From Chenopodium formosanum (Eukaryota > Streptophyta > Magnoliopsida > Caryophyllales > Amaranthaceae): DNA of 64,000 bases. Below the pieces are notes generated by a model. That model did no database searches. It saw only the letters and a program-made list of their open reading frames with translations, and was not told the DNA's origin. The position numbers and the translations under genes are program-made. Shown piece after piece: positions 1-11,884 of the stretch (its first letter is position 1; each line of letters starts with the position of its first letter). The stretch spans positions 23,485,795-23,549,794 of the forward strand of contig CM044858.1 of assembly GCA_024500155.1 (NCBI GenBank). The letters run 5' to 3'.

Positions 1-2375
1 AGAAATGTCCGACTAGGTCTTTGTACCGATGGATTTTCACCATTTGGAAAGACAGGAAAGCAATATTCTTGTTCGCCCTTCATTTTAACTCCTTATAATC
101 TTCCACCTGAATTGTGCATGTTTCTAAGTTTGATAATTCCAGGTCCGAAGAATCCTAAAGGGAATCTCGATGTGTACTTGCAACCTCTTATTGAAGAGTT
201 AAAGCAATTATGGGAGGTTGGGTTACCAGCTTACGACATCTCGCAAAAATAAAATTTTCAATTGAAGGCTGCATTGTTTTGGACTATTAGTGATTTTCCT
301 GCTTATGGCATGCTTTCAGGATGGACCACGTCGGGTAGATTAGCTTGCCCATATTGTATGGAAAACACTAACGCTTTCACTCTTAAAAATGGTGGAAAAC
401 AAAGTTGGTTTGATTGTCACCGTCAGTTTTTACCCCATGATCATAATTTTCGAAAAAATAAGAGTGCTTTTTTTAAAGACAGAGTTGAGAATGATTCCCC
501 ACCACCACGAATGAGTGGTGAGGACATTTGGAATCGAGTATCTTTATTTCCAAAAATTGTTGAGCAAATAAGGGGTGATGATAACGAGGTAGAAGGATGT
601 GGAAAGTTCCACCATTGGACAAAGTAAAGCGTCTTTTGGGGAGCTTCCATATTGGAGCAAGCTCCTGATACGCCACAATCTTGATGTCTTGCACATTGAA
701 AAAAATGTATTTGATAATGTGTTTCACACTGTAATGGATGTTAAGGGTAAAACTAAAGACAATGTGAAAGCAAGAAGAGACTTGGGGGAGTATTGTAAAC
801 GACGAAAATTGGAGGCGCAAGATGTTAATAGTAAAGGGGAAAAACGGACTTAAAAACCGAATGCTCCTTTTGTGCTGCCTAAAGAGAAAAGGAAACTTAT
901 TTATGAATGAGTGAAGAAATTAAAGTTTCCTGATGGATATACTTCTCATTTAGGTAGATGCGTTGATTTAAAGGAGTGTAAGCTATTCGGTATGAAAAGT
1001 CATGATTGTCATGTTTTTATGCAACGATTGCTACCAGCGGTATTTAAAGACTTGTTACCCTTAAATGTGTGGAATGTTATTACTGAGTTGAGCCAATTTT
1101 TTAGAGATCTTTGCGCCACCACCTTAAAAATTACTGACATGGTGCGATTGGAAGAAATTATTCCTGATATTATTTGCAAATTAGTGAGAATATTTCCGCC
1201 TGGTTTTTTTAATAGTATGGAGCATCTTCCTATTCATTTTCCATATGAGGCAAAAATTGGTGGGCCGGTTCAATATAGGTAGATGTACCCTTTTGAGAGG
1301 TAATTATATAAAATTCATCTTTTACTTTCTTTTTTTTAAAATTAATTTGAAGATACTTAGCTTTTTTTATTATAGGTTTTTATACCATTTAAAGAGGAAA
1401 GTGGGTAATAAAGCGCGAGTGGAAGCCTCAATTTGTAATGCCTACCTACCCGAGGAGGTAACAAATTTTTGCTCCCTTTATTTTGAAGAAGAAGTTGACT
1501 CTAAGGTGAAGGATTTAGGATTGGGTGCACATGCCGAAAGTGAATTGAACAATAATCCTGACTTACCTGAGATGTTCTCTTCAACTTTTGGACATAGTTT
1601 GTCAGAAGGTCAATTTTGTTACCTTGTTGAAAAAGATTACAAAGTTGCTCACCGATATGTTCTAAGTAATTGTGAAACTCTACACCAATATGAAAGGTTA
1701 ATTTCTATAAAAGTACCATAACATGTTGCTCGTAACATATCTATATGTTTACATACTAATATAATTAACAGTTTGTTTGAAGAACAAATGATCAGAGAAC
1801 ATAGATGCCAAAGTTCAGATGAAGTTTGGATCAAATATGAAGACATATATCCTGATTGGTTCTAAGATTATGTAAGTCACTTAACTAATATAAAATACTA
1901 ATTAAAAATATGATTAACTAGTGTTTTTAGCATGTTAGTATATGACCGTAATGACATTTTGAACCTTTGATTAATATCGGTATTGGAAAAGGGCATCAAA
2001 AATGACATTGTTCGCTCGTTAGCACTTGGACCACTAACAAGAGTTCGAAAATTTAATCACTATCACATCAATGGCTATCATTTTCATACTCTTTCTCATG
2101 GAAAAAACAAGTGTAATCCCCCGTATTTATAAATATATTATAAATGAATTTTTATTTTATTTATAATATTTATGTGTGTTTTTCCGGGATTTAAGTTTTA
2201 AAGTTCCAAATTATTTTTGGGTTGATAATTGATTTTGTTCTAAAAGGATTTTTAATTATCCATTCTACGTTTATGTCATACATATTAGACAAAGCTATTC
2301 CATTTCATTTATCTAATTGGCCCATTAATTTTATGAGGCCCAATCTTAAAACTAACCCTACACCACTCTCTCTCC

Positions 2376-2383
2376 TATAAATA
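2376..2383 (+). promoter_or_regulatory. TATA box of solo LTR-1
   Basis: TATAAATA followed by CCCCATAC lies about 265 bp inside the LTR and just upstream of a pyrimidine-rich leader. The same motif is at 50712-50719 in copy B. Position and context fit the LTR core promoter; activity is not shown. Confidence 0.6.
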
Positions 2384-2399
2384 CCCCATACATCCCCAA

Positions 2400-2740
2400 A
2401 TTTTTTTTCCCCACACAAAAGGTTATTCTTATTTTTCCTCCTCTTTATTTTCTTTATTTTATTTTTCCTTTATTTTCTTTTTCCTTTTTCTTTTTTTTTC
2501 TTTTTTTTTTTCTTCCTTTCTTTTCCTTTTCTTTGTTTTTTCTTTCTTTTCTTTTCTTTCTCCTTCCTACATGAGCCATGCTCATTGCTTCCCCCAACTT
2601 TTCTTTCTTTCTTTTTTTTTCTTCCTTTCTTTTCCTTTCTTTTTTTTTTCTTTTTTTTTCTTTTTTTTCTGCCTTTCTTTTCCTTTCTTTTTTTTTTTAT
2701 TTTTTTTTCTTTTCTTTTCTTTTCCTTCTGCTTCCTACAT
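2400..2740 (+). repeat. Polypyrimidine (T/C) low-complexity tract in LTR-1
   Basis: About 340 bp are almost purely T and C (TTTTC and CTTTCC runs), downstream of the LTR TATA box. The matching tract in copy B (about 50765-50905) is much shorter, so the tract has changed length since the duplication. Long open frames here are composition artefacts. Confidence 0.85.
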
Positions 2741-4007
2741 GAGCCATTGTTGCTGCTCCTGTTCATGGCTGCTGCCACCACTGGCGGGCGTCCCTGCCGC
2801 CGCCACCTGGTCGCCGGCGACCACCCAGCCGGAGCTTGCCACCGCAGCCACCCTTCTTCCTCCTTTGTTTTCTTATATATTGCTTCAAAATTATTACTTT
2901 TGTTTTGGGTTTTATTTTTGTAGTATAAAGATTATATTTTTAGTATCAAAATTATGTTTTTGATAGTTTAAATTATTAATTTCAGATTTATAATTGTTAT
3001 TATAATTTTCAGATTTTATAATTATAAAACGTAGGGTTTTAATTTATTGAAATTGGGATTTTAGGGTTCTAATGACTAATTAATTTGGGGCTTTTGTTCC
3101 TAGTCAATTTCTAATGATTAATTAAGCATAAAAACATGTTTTAAAGGAAGTTTTAAGGACTTTTAATGTAGATTATATTGCTGGAAATTTTTGTATGTAT
3201 TAATTTGTGATTATGGGTTATTTTCTAGGAGGTGATTATTCCTTAGGAGACTTTTAAGTGATTAAAAGTGGCGCAAAGGATTGTTTACACGAGGTACGTA
3301 CATGTCTACTTCGTTGCAAGTAGTGTCATGTTTAGGTACCAAAAAGAACGAACTTAATTTCTTGATTAGAGAACAATTGGATGGAAATTGTTTGGTTATA
3401 TATTAATTAATTCATGTATTTATGTTTATGAGGCATGTTTTGGTGAATTAAATATGCTTGAATGGAATTATGGATGCAAGTATGTTGAATTATATTGGAT
3501 TAATTGTTTGTATGGAATGTTGATACAAACATATTTTATTGGATTGGTTTGTTAACCATATTTGGATTATTAAAGGATTGGAATTGAATGAATAAATTTA
3601 TTAATTATTCCAAAATGTTATTTATTTATTTATTACTCAATCATGACTTGTTAGTATGTTGAGTAAAGGTGGATTATTAAGCCGAAATGGCTAGGTGGGT
3701 TGACTATGCTCAACAATTTTGGATAATTTGAAAGTTTAATGGAATTAAAGGTCAACTTGTGATGTGATCACCATTGTCCTAAATAAGATTAAAAGTGAAT
3801 TGATTTATTATTGTTATGTATGGTGTACTTGAATGAGTCGGATATTAATTAAAATTGTTATCACGTAAAATGAAACAAGGATGAGCAATAAAACTCTAGA
3901 AAGCGTGCACTTCTAGAGTATTGACAATTATGGGTTGGGGTACACGGTGGTAGCCCGTGGCTTTTTGAGGCTTGTTTGATCAACATGTCCTCTTCTCTTT
4001 TGGTATT

Positions 4008-5661
4008 TGACGTGGGAAAATTAGGTCGTTGGACTAATCCTCCTAAGCCAAACAAAATTTATAAACACTCAACAAACCTAAATACAAGTATAGAGGTAAG
4101 TCAAGGGTCGAACCTAAAAGAACGGTAATGTCTAAATGCTTCCAATTATGTGCCTAAGCTAGGTCGAAGACGAAGGGTAAAAGATGAGTCTAACAGCTAC
4201 TAAAACAAGGAAACCAAACAAATATAAAGAGCTAGGGATTAGGATCCGCAAATAATAGCAATGAATCATAGCAAATTGGAATGGAAAGTCGACTAAGTCA
4301 AGCAATATGAGGGTAGATCAAACACGCAACCAAAAGAGCATATCAAGATATTCTCCTAGAGGTCTAACTAGCGTCAACTACGATAAACTCTAGCTATCAA
4401 TCGTGTAAATGCAAGCCACATATCAATCGTGTAAATGCAAGCCACAAATCAATGGTCCGTATCAATGTGAACTTACAATGCAATCTAGTGCAATAATCAA
4501 AGTTAGCTACTCTCTAATTAATCACACACATGCACATGATCAATCAACTAAGTTTAATCACATCATCAACTCCATCAACTATCCCCAAATTACATCAATC
4601 CATTACATCATAAGCTTCACCAAATCCCTAACCAAATAACTACTCTAACATCATCATCAAATCAACCAACAACTAAAGAAATCAACAATCAACAATCAAA
4701 GAATCAACAATCAAAGAATCAACAATCAAAGAAGAACAATTACTCCAATCAAACATCAATCATCAAATCATCAAAATCCAATCAAAATCAAACAATCGAA
4801 ACATGAATACTCATTGAGTTTAGAAATGCTCATTGATAATAGAGTAGATCTCCAATACAATTGTCACCATTGAATCTTCAATCTCTCAATCACCATTGAA
4901 ATTCTTCACTTTCTCTCTCTAAAATCTACTCCTAAAACTAACCCCCTAGATCTAGAGAGAGAAGCTCTCAACTAAGCTAAGAATATGATCTAATTCTATT
5001 ATGAAACTTGCTTACAAAAATTGGGTTCAAATAGGTGTAAGAAGAGAGAGAAAATCGTCAAAATCCGATCGGAAAAGACCCTCGCCGGTGCGGCCGCGCT
5101 ACAAAAGGATGTGCGCTGGCACCACCGTGGTGTGCGGCCGCACATCCTTCGTGTGCGGCCGCACCATCCGCACGTGCGGCCGCACTCAGCTGGGTTTCTT
5201 CGAATCTTCAACTCTTCAAGCACAAGGGGTGCACACATGATTTATGATGGTGATGGGCACTAGGCGTGGCAGTAGCTAAGGCTTAATATTGGAGGGCACA
5301 CACTCCCTTTGAAGGACCGCAAGCGAGCACAAGAGAAGAGCCAAGGCTTGGAACTTCCACTTCTTTGCATCTTGAGCTTCCCAAATGCCATGAACTTGAT
5401 CCAAAAGCTTCTTCCACCATAGTGGATCACCAAAATCAAGACCCGAACCTCGTCCAATACCTACAACCACGAAAATAGAGCAAATAAAGGAGAAAAGGCT
5501 AGAAAACCAGCGAAATGCACAAAAGCTACAAAATAAGAGAGGAAAGGTAAAACTAAGCAATAAAGCATAAAACCAAGCACTTATTAAGCATGAAAGCTAT
5601 GAAAAGAGGATAAAAAGGACCTAAATGCTCGTCAAATGTGTGCCATTTATGACACACGTCA
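4008..5661 (-). mobile_element. Solo LTR-2, inserted inside solo LTR-1
   Basis: A 1654-bp insertion with TG...CA termini (TGACGTGGG at the left, ACACACGTCA at the right) is flanked by the target duplication GTATT (4003-4007 and 5662-5666). It reads on the minus strand: the minus-strand start is TGACGTGTGTCATAAATGG. Its 3' end (about 4010-4120) carries the reverse complement of a TTCGACCC...TTACC...TATACT block also seen near the 3' end of the 22609-31725 element LTRs (about 24980-25075), suggesting a related LTR family. There is no internal region, so it is a solo LTR. It lies within the stretch missing from copy B, so it cannot be dated relative to the duplication. Confidence 0.88.
5132..5185. 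repeat. Three 21-bp-spaced GTGCGGCCGCAC palindromes in LTR-2
   Basis: Perfect 12-bp palindromes GTGCGGCCGCAC (each containing a NotI site) lie at 5132-5143, 5153-5164 and 5174-5185, exactly 21 bp apart. A degenerate fourth (GTGCGGCCGCGC) is at 5089-5100. This GC-rich block stands out in an AT-rich LTR. Confidence 0.9.
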
Positions 5662-7524
5662 GTATTTACATTTTATTTTATAATGAAAGTTAGATGGGAT
5701 CCTAGACTAACTTTGTTAGAATGGAGTCGCGCCCATTCTTGCATCGCGCTAAACTTTTATTTCAAATGGACATTTGGGACCAAAATGATTTGGTGTATTG
5801 GACAACCTCTTCTATTGCTTACTCCAAACTAAATTATTTAAATTAAATATAGAGTCAAGTGTTTGGAATTGGTTAGTAAGTATGTTGAGTCAATTGGATT
5901 GTTTAAGTGTGGAGTCTTGATTAATGAATTTGTGTTATATATTTATTTAATTTAATTAGTTGAGCATGCTAGGTTTTGTGCGTTGTAACTTGTATGTACT
6001 CAGCTTTGCTGATTGCGTGCTTTTGTGTGTGTCTTTATTTGGTCATGGCCTTCGCCTTTCAATGACCTTGTGATGATCCAATTATTACACTTGTATTATT
6101 GGGGAGCATTATTGCACAGGTTAGCTTGATTATGTGAAGTTCAGGGTTTTGACAAATGCATTGTCAAGGGATTGTGTGATTGAGAGTATTCGATTCTTGT
6201 GTTGAACTTATTTATGCTTTGCTATTTCATTTATGTCTTGGATTTTGATTATTGGTTTGGTTTTAAATAAGGGCCTTTATGGTTCAAACTTGTAAGCCTT
6301 GGCTTATTCGTTTTCTGAACTGTGTTACTATAAAGACTTATGCATGTTTGGTTTCCGCTACAATACTTTGATAAAGCCTTAACGTTTTAACACGTGGCGG
6401 TAACATGTCAATGGTTCTCCTCTATTTTATTTAAAGTAAGTGGTTTGGAAAAGGGAGAATTATTGGAGTGTTACAACAAGTCAACTATGAATTATGGTAT
6501 ATGTGTGAATAGTGTCCAAGGAAGTGATTATTATGGAATTCTACAAGAAATAATAGAGTTAACTTATGTTGGAGCAAGAAAGCGTTATACAACAGTGTTG
6601 TTTAAGTGTGGGTGGTTTGATGTTGGACCTGGCATTAGGATACATGATAAGTATAATCTTGTTGAGGTGAACCATTCAAAACGATATCCAAAGTATGATC
6701 CGTTCGTACTGGCATATCAAGCCGAACAAGTATATTATGCTCCTTGTCCTAGTAGTAGTAGTAGTAATGAAAGAAATCAGTGGTGGTTTGTTTTCAACAT
6801 TAAGGCAAGAGGAGTTATTGATGCGCCCGTTGAGCCTAATGCATTCCAAGTTGCTTCAATTGAAAATCCTCCTTTGTTATCTGAATTTGAAGTAGGTGAG
6901 GAAGAAGCCCAAGAGCTTTCTTTTAATGAATATGAGGAAGTGGAAGAGGGAGAGGATGAGGAGGAGGAGGAGGAATTAGAGGAAGATGATGATGAAGAGG
7001 AAGATGAAGAAAATAGTTCATTTTAGATTAGACATTTTACTTTTTACTTTGGTTTATCTTAATTTTCAAATATTTTTAATGCCTTTAACTTCTTGTTGAT
7101 GTAATTTTGATAATTAAATTTTATATTATATGAAATTTATATCATATAGTTAATATTACCTCTTTAGTATATTTAACTTTTATAGTGCCTATATTACCTT
7201 GTCTTTTCTCATTTTCTAGTGTGCAGATACACAAAAATGGTTCTAACTAGAGGTGGCTTTAATGGGAGGGGTCCAATCATTAGGCGTCAACCTAATGTTT
7301 CATCACAACTTTCTTCTCAACAAACACCATCACATGGTGAAATGAATGATAATTCTCATATGGAAGAACTATGTAGGGATCAAGAGGAGATGGAAATTGA
7401 TGATGCAGATGGTGCTGGCTATAACGAAAACGAAGAGGTAGTAGAGTTTCCTGATGACACGGGTAATCCAGATGCTTCTTAAGTATTGCACAAAACTGAG
7501 GACGGTGAGTAACCTTAGTTAATA

Positions 7525-7723
7525 CTACCTCCGTTTCTTTTTAGTTGACACGTATTCCTTTTTAGGAAGTTTCTTTTTAGTTGACACGTTTCCTTTTTAG
7601 GTAAATTTTTTACCTTGCATTTACAAGCTACCCCACTTGCCTTTTCATTCTCTATCACTCTCTCTCCTCTCCTTAATATATGTGCCTAAATCAAACGCGT
7701 CAACTAAATAGAAACGGAGGAAG
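7525..7723. mobile_element. Stowaway-like MITE, copy A
   Basis: A 199-bp element with terminal inverted repeats of about 29 bp (CTACCTCCGTTTCTTTTTAG against CTTCCTCCGTTTCTATTTAG on the other strand) and a TA target duplication (7523-7524 and 7724-7725). Size, CTCCGT-type ends and TA target fit Tc1/mariner-derived Stowaway MITEs. It sits in an intron of the TNPA-like gene at the same site as in copy B. Confidence 0.85.
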
Positions 7724-8649
7724 TACAATTGAATTGGTATGTATATATATATATACACTTTTGTTTCTAATTTCAGTGTTTATGAAACAGGTTTCATCAC
7801 TACAAAAAAAATGAGAAAAGGCAACGGACAAAATTGCAACAAAATGACAAACGTTGCCTTTGGTAGTAAAAGGCAACAATTCTTGTTTGTTACCTTGATC
7901 TTGAACAATCTGTACTATATGACAATGCAACGGTTTAAAAAGTGTTGCTTTGGATTATGTAAGATAACAATATGTAAAATGTAGCCATTTATTTTTACAT
8001 AAGACAACAATTATTTTAAATGTTGTCTAAAAAGATCACAACAATTAAATTCTTGCTAATGCAATAATTTTAAAAATGGTTTTTCAAGGTATCTAAGACA
8101 AGAATGTTTTATGTGTTTTCATTGCCTTGCATAATACATGTTATTATTTAGAAAAGTGGTTTTAAAATAATAATAATAAACAAATTATTGTCAATAGGAA
8201 CAAAATTATTATCTATTCAACAATTTGAAAACGTTAACATCAAGGTGTGTATGACAATGATAGTTGATGATTAGAAAAAATAACTAGCACTGGTAATTCT
8301 AACCTTAAAGGCTCACAAATTCAACCAGGCTAGTGCATATATGGTTAGTGAATTTAACATTTCACAACAGCATTTTTAAGCTAAATCAATGTAGAAAATA
8401 GAATATATATATATATATATAAGTTACTATTTTCATACAAGTAGAATTTGATGTTAATTATACCATACAATTAATTTAAAAATAAAAAGAATTACAAAAT
8501 ACTGGCGAAAAAAAAGACAATAATAATGTGTAGCAGCAGCAGCGCAATGTAGAAGGCGCGAAGGCGGGTAGCAGTAGTACAGCAAGGTAGCAGCAGGAAA
8601 TTAGTAGGCACTTCTTAAAATCAAATTAGAACACAACAGAGAAAAAATG

Positions 8650-9170
8650 TGCTAGTGATACAAACAGAATGTGAGTAACTCAAGTATCATTAATTAAAGT
8701 CTCTAGCCAGTTCAAATGACTGTCAAATGTTTTCAAGAACTCTTCACAAACTGCAACTTCTTTCTTTTGATTACATTCTTCATCTTCTTGCTATAGCAAA
8801 ATAGGCTGATAGCCTCTTCCTCCCTTGGTGGCAGTATTGTGTGGCATCTTTAATTGCTTTTAGGGTAAATATGAAAATCATTCTAGGTTATCTGTATACG
8901 ATACCTGGATATTTCTACAATCATTAATCATATTCCTGATTGATGTGAAGGGATTGTTCCGACTGCCTACTGGTAGAAGCTAGCTGCTACTGTTGGCGAT
9001 TGCCTGTTGGTGGCAGCTAGCTGCTGCTTGTGGTTGGCTGCTTGCTGATCGGGACGAAAACTCGGTTGTTACAAGACCAGCACTTATCAGACGCCACCCA
9101 CATATCATCACCTCTTCTTCTGCTGATTTGTACAATGTGCAGTGTGAGATTAAGATAAAGGCATCCTAAA
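8650..9170 (-). pseudogene. Unidentified captured exon-like segments
   Basis: Two minus-strand stretches read as protein without a recognised family. About 9160-9030 gives IVQISRRRGDDMWVASDKC followed by WSCNNRVFVPIS. About 8800-8690 gives QEDEECNQKKEVAVCEEFLK and then TFDSHLNWLETLINDT before a stop. The composition is protein-like compared with the AT-rich surroundings, but no function is assigned. They could be pieces of the same donor gene or of several. Confidence 0.35.
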
Positions 9171-9989
9171 AACATAAAGCATATTTATAAACATGGAAAT
9201 GCATCATATAGAAACCATGTTTATAAAATAGCTATTAAACAAAAAAAATAAATATATCATTATTTCAGCCTAAAATCTAATTCTAAAAAATTATAAATCC
9301 AAAATCTAAAATGGCAGCAGTAAAAATATCATTAATATAATCAACTCACAAAATCCCCACAATATGATAACTTTTGTGTATAATTGGGATATATACCATT
9401 TATCTGTGAGAATTCTAGTACATATAAGTATCTAATTTTAGTTACCAACATGATTTCATCCAAAATAAAATTTTCTCAAACGAATTCTTATTCTTTGTCC
9501 GAATTAATCAATACTTTTGTAACCAAACCAAACCAAAACTGCTAAAGCTAAAATGCTTTAATTAAAGCATGACGTAAATTCAACATATTTTTACCCGATT
9601 TAAGCAAGAACTGATATTATTCCAACATCTACATGCTGCTGCCTGTGGCTAGCTACTGCTGTTGCCTGTTGCCTGTGGCTGGCTGCTGCCTGTTGCTGGC
9701 TGAATGTAGTCGCCTGCTGGTGGCAGCTGGCTGCTTATCAATATGCATTATCAAGCTAATAAAGCTCAAACATTGAATAACAAATTAAGATAATCAAACT
9801 AAAACCCATAAAACAAAAGCAAATTGATCCTAAAACTTCACAAATCAAACTCTCAATCAAAAACTAATATGAGAATTGTAAAATCAAGCTACAAATCTAA
9901 CAAATCACATGCAATTCATTGTTGAATGAAATCATATAACAGGAATGATAAAATGCTTAAATACATACAAAACTTGAGCAAAAGGCTAA

Positions 9990-10490
9990 GAAGTGGTAGG
10001 GTCTTTTAGAATGATCATAATTAGCTTCACCACCTGCACGTGCCTCATCAGGTGTAAATAGTTGCTCATAACCATGAGCTTCACTTCGAAGTCGCTCCTG
10101 TAGTATCCTTGAATGTACAACCTCTTCTGCATGATCATTTTTCCTAAGGTTAAGAGCAAGTTATCATCAAGACTTCACCAAAGAAAACGACATTTTACTC
10201 TCAAAGAAGCACATCCTTTAATCTCGATCATTTCTAAGCTAAACAGTTTCATTTAAGAGGAATATTAATGCAAGGGCTTAATGCTTTAACATGTAGCCAG
10301 AGAAATTCTCTTGTAGATGTATTGCTAATAAGTAACCTGTAAATCTTCCCTACAGTCATCAGTAATGTCCCACATTACCTAGGATGTGGTATACTTTAAG
10401 ATAATTACTCAGCTGGCTCTTATCTTCATGAACCTCAAGAAACGTTGTATCTTCTACATCAGGAGACGTGGCAGGATGATCCATTATTGT
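9990..10490 (-). pseudogene. Unidentified captured exon-like segments
   Basis: On the minus strand, about 10490-10380 reads MDHPATSPDVEDTTFLEVHE and DKSQLSNYLK. About 10140-9990 reads KNDHAEEVVHSRILQERLRS and EAHGYEQLFTPDEARAGGEA, starting after an AACCTTAG acceptor-like site and ending near an AGTTTTGTATGT donor-like site. Splice-like borders and open frames suggest exons of a captured plant gene. I do not recognise the family. Confidence 0.35.
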
Positions 10491-10599
10491 TTAATAAATT
10501 GCAGATTAAACAGGGGTGGGCATAATGACTAAAGAGAAAATAACATTGTATTTAGAATATTCTCTGTAGTATGTACACAAAAATGTTGCAGCAACTTAC

Positions 10600-10890
10600 A
10601 GGTTTGGGATGTTTTGTTCAATTTTGTGTGGAATTGATTCGCAAAATCTATTGTAACCCAAGTCTAGCAACTCCAACTCTTTCAAATTTCTATATTCTTC
10701 AGGTATGAATCCAGAAATGGAATTGTTCCTTCATTAGAGTGACATAAATGCAAGATAAAAGAGAACAACAACTATATACAGTATTACACTTCATTTGTTT
10801 TAATACTACGTATATTCTTACATATACTTTATGTGTAGCAGTTGGTGAAGTTCCGGAGCTAGTGTTCCCTTAAGGCAAAGAATTTGCAAG
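10600..10890 (-). pseudogene. Captured LRR receptor-like kinase fragment
   Basis: Two exon-like blocks on the minus strand. The first (about 10890-10833) follows an AACAG acceptor and reads NLQILCLKGTLAPELHQLLH. The second (10729-10600) reads RNNSISGFIPEEYRNLKELE then LLDLGYNRFCESIPHKI and ends at a CCT/GTAAGTT donor. The NNSISGFIP...LxxLxxLDLGYN spacing is that of plant extracellular leucine-rich repeats, and the LCLKGTLAPEL block resembles the LRR N-terminal half of MRH1/MDIS-type receptor kinases. No kinase domain is present, so this is a fragment, most likely captured by the surrounding CACTA-like element. Confidence 0.6.
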
Positions 10891-11884
10891 TTCCTGTTAA
10901 ATTTACTTCAGCTTAGGACATAAACATCACATGAATGAATGTATACTTGAATACTCAACAAACACCAGCACAATAATATTCCAAAAGTGTACCACTATAC
11001 CTATTATAAAGCTAATAATTTTACATACATAAAATTTCCATGCATCACTTAGCTAATGCAAACAAGCATATCATAAAAATCAATGAAATACATTGAGAGG
11101 AACTCATGCTTTACTTTAGAGCAAAAATCGTGTGTAAAGGACTAGACAACTTTTTGGCAGCTAATGGCAGAACGAGGGGAGATTTATTTTTTGTTTCTAA
11201 TTTCAGTGTTTATGAAACAGGTTTCATTCTCGTGAAGTTGTGGATGAAGTTGTTGAAACTTCATATAAGACTTATTTTATGGGGCCATGGATTAACTGGG
11301 CTAAGGTTCCGAAAGAAGCAAAAGCAATTTGGTGGAAAACCTTTAAGGTATTTTTCATTATGAAACATGATAATTTTTAAGATTGAAAATCAATTTTTCC
11401 TTTAATAAATTATATATCACTAACAAGTGGTGCATCATTGCTCAAAAGGCTAAGTTCTCTTGGGATCCTTCATTGGCAAAAATAGTAAAGAAATGATGGC
11501 AGCAAAAATGTTCTAGATGCCTTTCTAATGTGGTGAGTAAGATGTTCACAATAAAAGTTTATCGTGCTAAATGGTGTCACCCAAGCATTAGGAAACGACT
11601 TGCAGCTATTAGAGCAACTAATACCTTCAAAAAGAAGTTTGCCCAATATTCGTTATATAGAAAGAGGCTTGGGAAAGAAATGTCAATCCATTGCCAAGGA
11701 TCTAAATCAACCGAACAAATTAAGATTGAATTGGTATGTCATTTACAGAATGATTTATAACATGATATTTGATATTTTATTAGTTATTCACAGAAGGATT
11801 GTGATCCCCAAATTAGTAGTAGTGTAATCTATTAATGGTTGGTATAAATGATCTAATTAGTGGAAAATAAACGATCCGTTTTTT

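Larger units (their letters stand above)
2112..6475 (+). mobile_element. Solo LTR-1, copy A (with nested solo LTR-2)
   Basis: The element begins TGTAATCCCC and ends GGAGTGTTACA. It is flanked by the 5-bp target duplication ACAAG (2107-2111 and 6476-6480). Removing it and one duplication restores the transposase reading HGKNKSTMNYGI, which proves the boundaries. No internal retrotransposon genes, primer site or polypurine tract are present, so this is a solo LTR left by LTR-LTR recombination. A TATA box and a long pyrimidine tract mark the promoter and R region. Without nested LTR-2 it is about 2.7 kb. Bases 3337-5872 are absent from the copy in B. The TGTAA...TTACA termini resemble Ty3/gypsy chromovirus LTRs, but that clade call is tentative. 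Confidence 0.92.
1..7026 (+). pseudogene. CACTA (En/Spm) TNP2-like transposase, copy A, 5' truncated by window edge
   Basis: This is the remains of a plant CACTA transposase, the DDE-type enzyme that cuts and pastes the element. The window opens inside the Transposase_21 region: LGLCTDGFSPFG is read near bases 24-60, then LWTISDFPAYG and the CPYC pair (about 280-360). The DUF4218-like part (SHDCHVFMQ, FRDLCATTLK, FPPGFFNSMEHLPIH) lies at 911-1282 and continues in the exon at about 1378-1696. Small exons follow to 2111. The DUF4216 part resumes at 6481 with KSTMNYGI and ends in a strongly acidic Glu/Asp tail and TAG at 7024. It is dead: in-frame TAA at about 249, TAA at about 625, an extra G near 640, TAA at about 851, TGA at about 907, TAG at about 1279, a 15-bp deletion near 120 relative to copy B, and solo LTR-1 in the coding exon. 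Domain identity is confident; exon edges are inferred from splice-like GT/AG signals. Confidence 0.9.
7798..11188. mobile_element. CACTA-like insertion with captured gene fragments
   Basis: Present in copy A only. The left edge is CACTACAAAAAAAATG, a typical CACTA terminus, followed by short inverted AAAGGCAACG/CGTTGCCTTT motifs (about 7820-7880) like CACTA subterminal repeats. No matching CACTA terminus is visible at the right edge, which ends instead in the second 39-bp direct repeat. The interior has TGCTGCCTGTTGGTGGCAGC-type CTG-rich patches (about 8530-8600, 8950-9060, 9640-9740) and several exon-like segments on the minus strand. No transposase is seen, so it is non-autonomous. Confidence 0.65.
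7759..11227. repeat. 39-bp direct repeats bracketing the 3.4-kb insertion
   Basis: Bases 7759-7797 and 11189-11227 are identical (start TTTTGTTTCTAATTTCAG, end AACAGGTTTCAT). Copy B has this intron-exon junction once (about 53585-53622). The repeat is far longer than the 3-bp duplication of a CACTA insertion, so the insertion did not arise by simple transposition, or it was later rearranged. Confidence 0.85.
7237..11733 (+). pseudogene. TNPA-like second CACTA gene (Transposase_24 type), copy A
   Basis: The second gene of the CACTA element, related to plant Ptta/En/Spm transposase-associated proteins (Transposase_24). An intron-like acceptor (TTTTCTAG, ending 7219) precedes MVLTRGGFNGRGP at 7237. 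The first exon is acidic (EEMEIDDADGAGYNENEE) and is cut by TAA at 7480. A MITE and a 3.4-kb insertion sit in the following intron. The next exon, 11221-11347, encodes REVVDEVVETSYKTYFMGPW, and the third, 11449-11733, encodes AKFSWDPSLAKIVKK followed by a TGA, then SIRKRLAAIRATNTFKKK and CQGSKSTEQIKI. A GTATGT donor at 11734 ends the readable part; no C-terminus is recognised. TNPA-type proteins bind subterminal repeats of CACTA elements. This copy is broken by two nonsense codons and a 1-bp loss at the first donor site. Confidence 0.78.

Noticed and set aside
2470..2963. Open frames rich in Phe/Ser or Lys over the T/C tract of LTR-1
   Set aside because: Low-complexity pyrimidine sequence in an LTR leader; both strands are open for compositional reasons.
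4409..5560. Several 60-95-codon ORFs in solo LTR-2
   Set aside because: They lie in LTR sequence, overlap on both strands and resemble no protein; the palindromic GC block keeps frames open.
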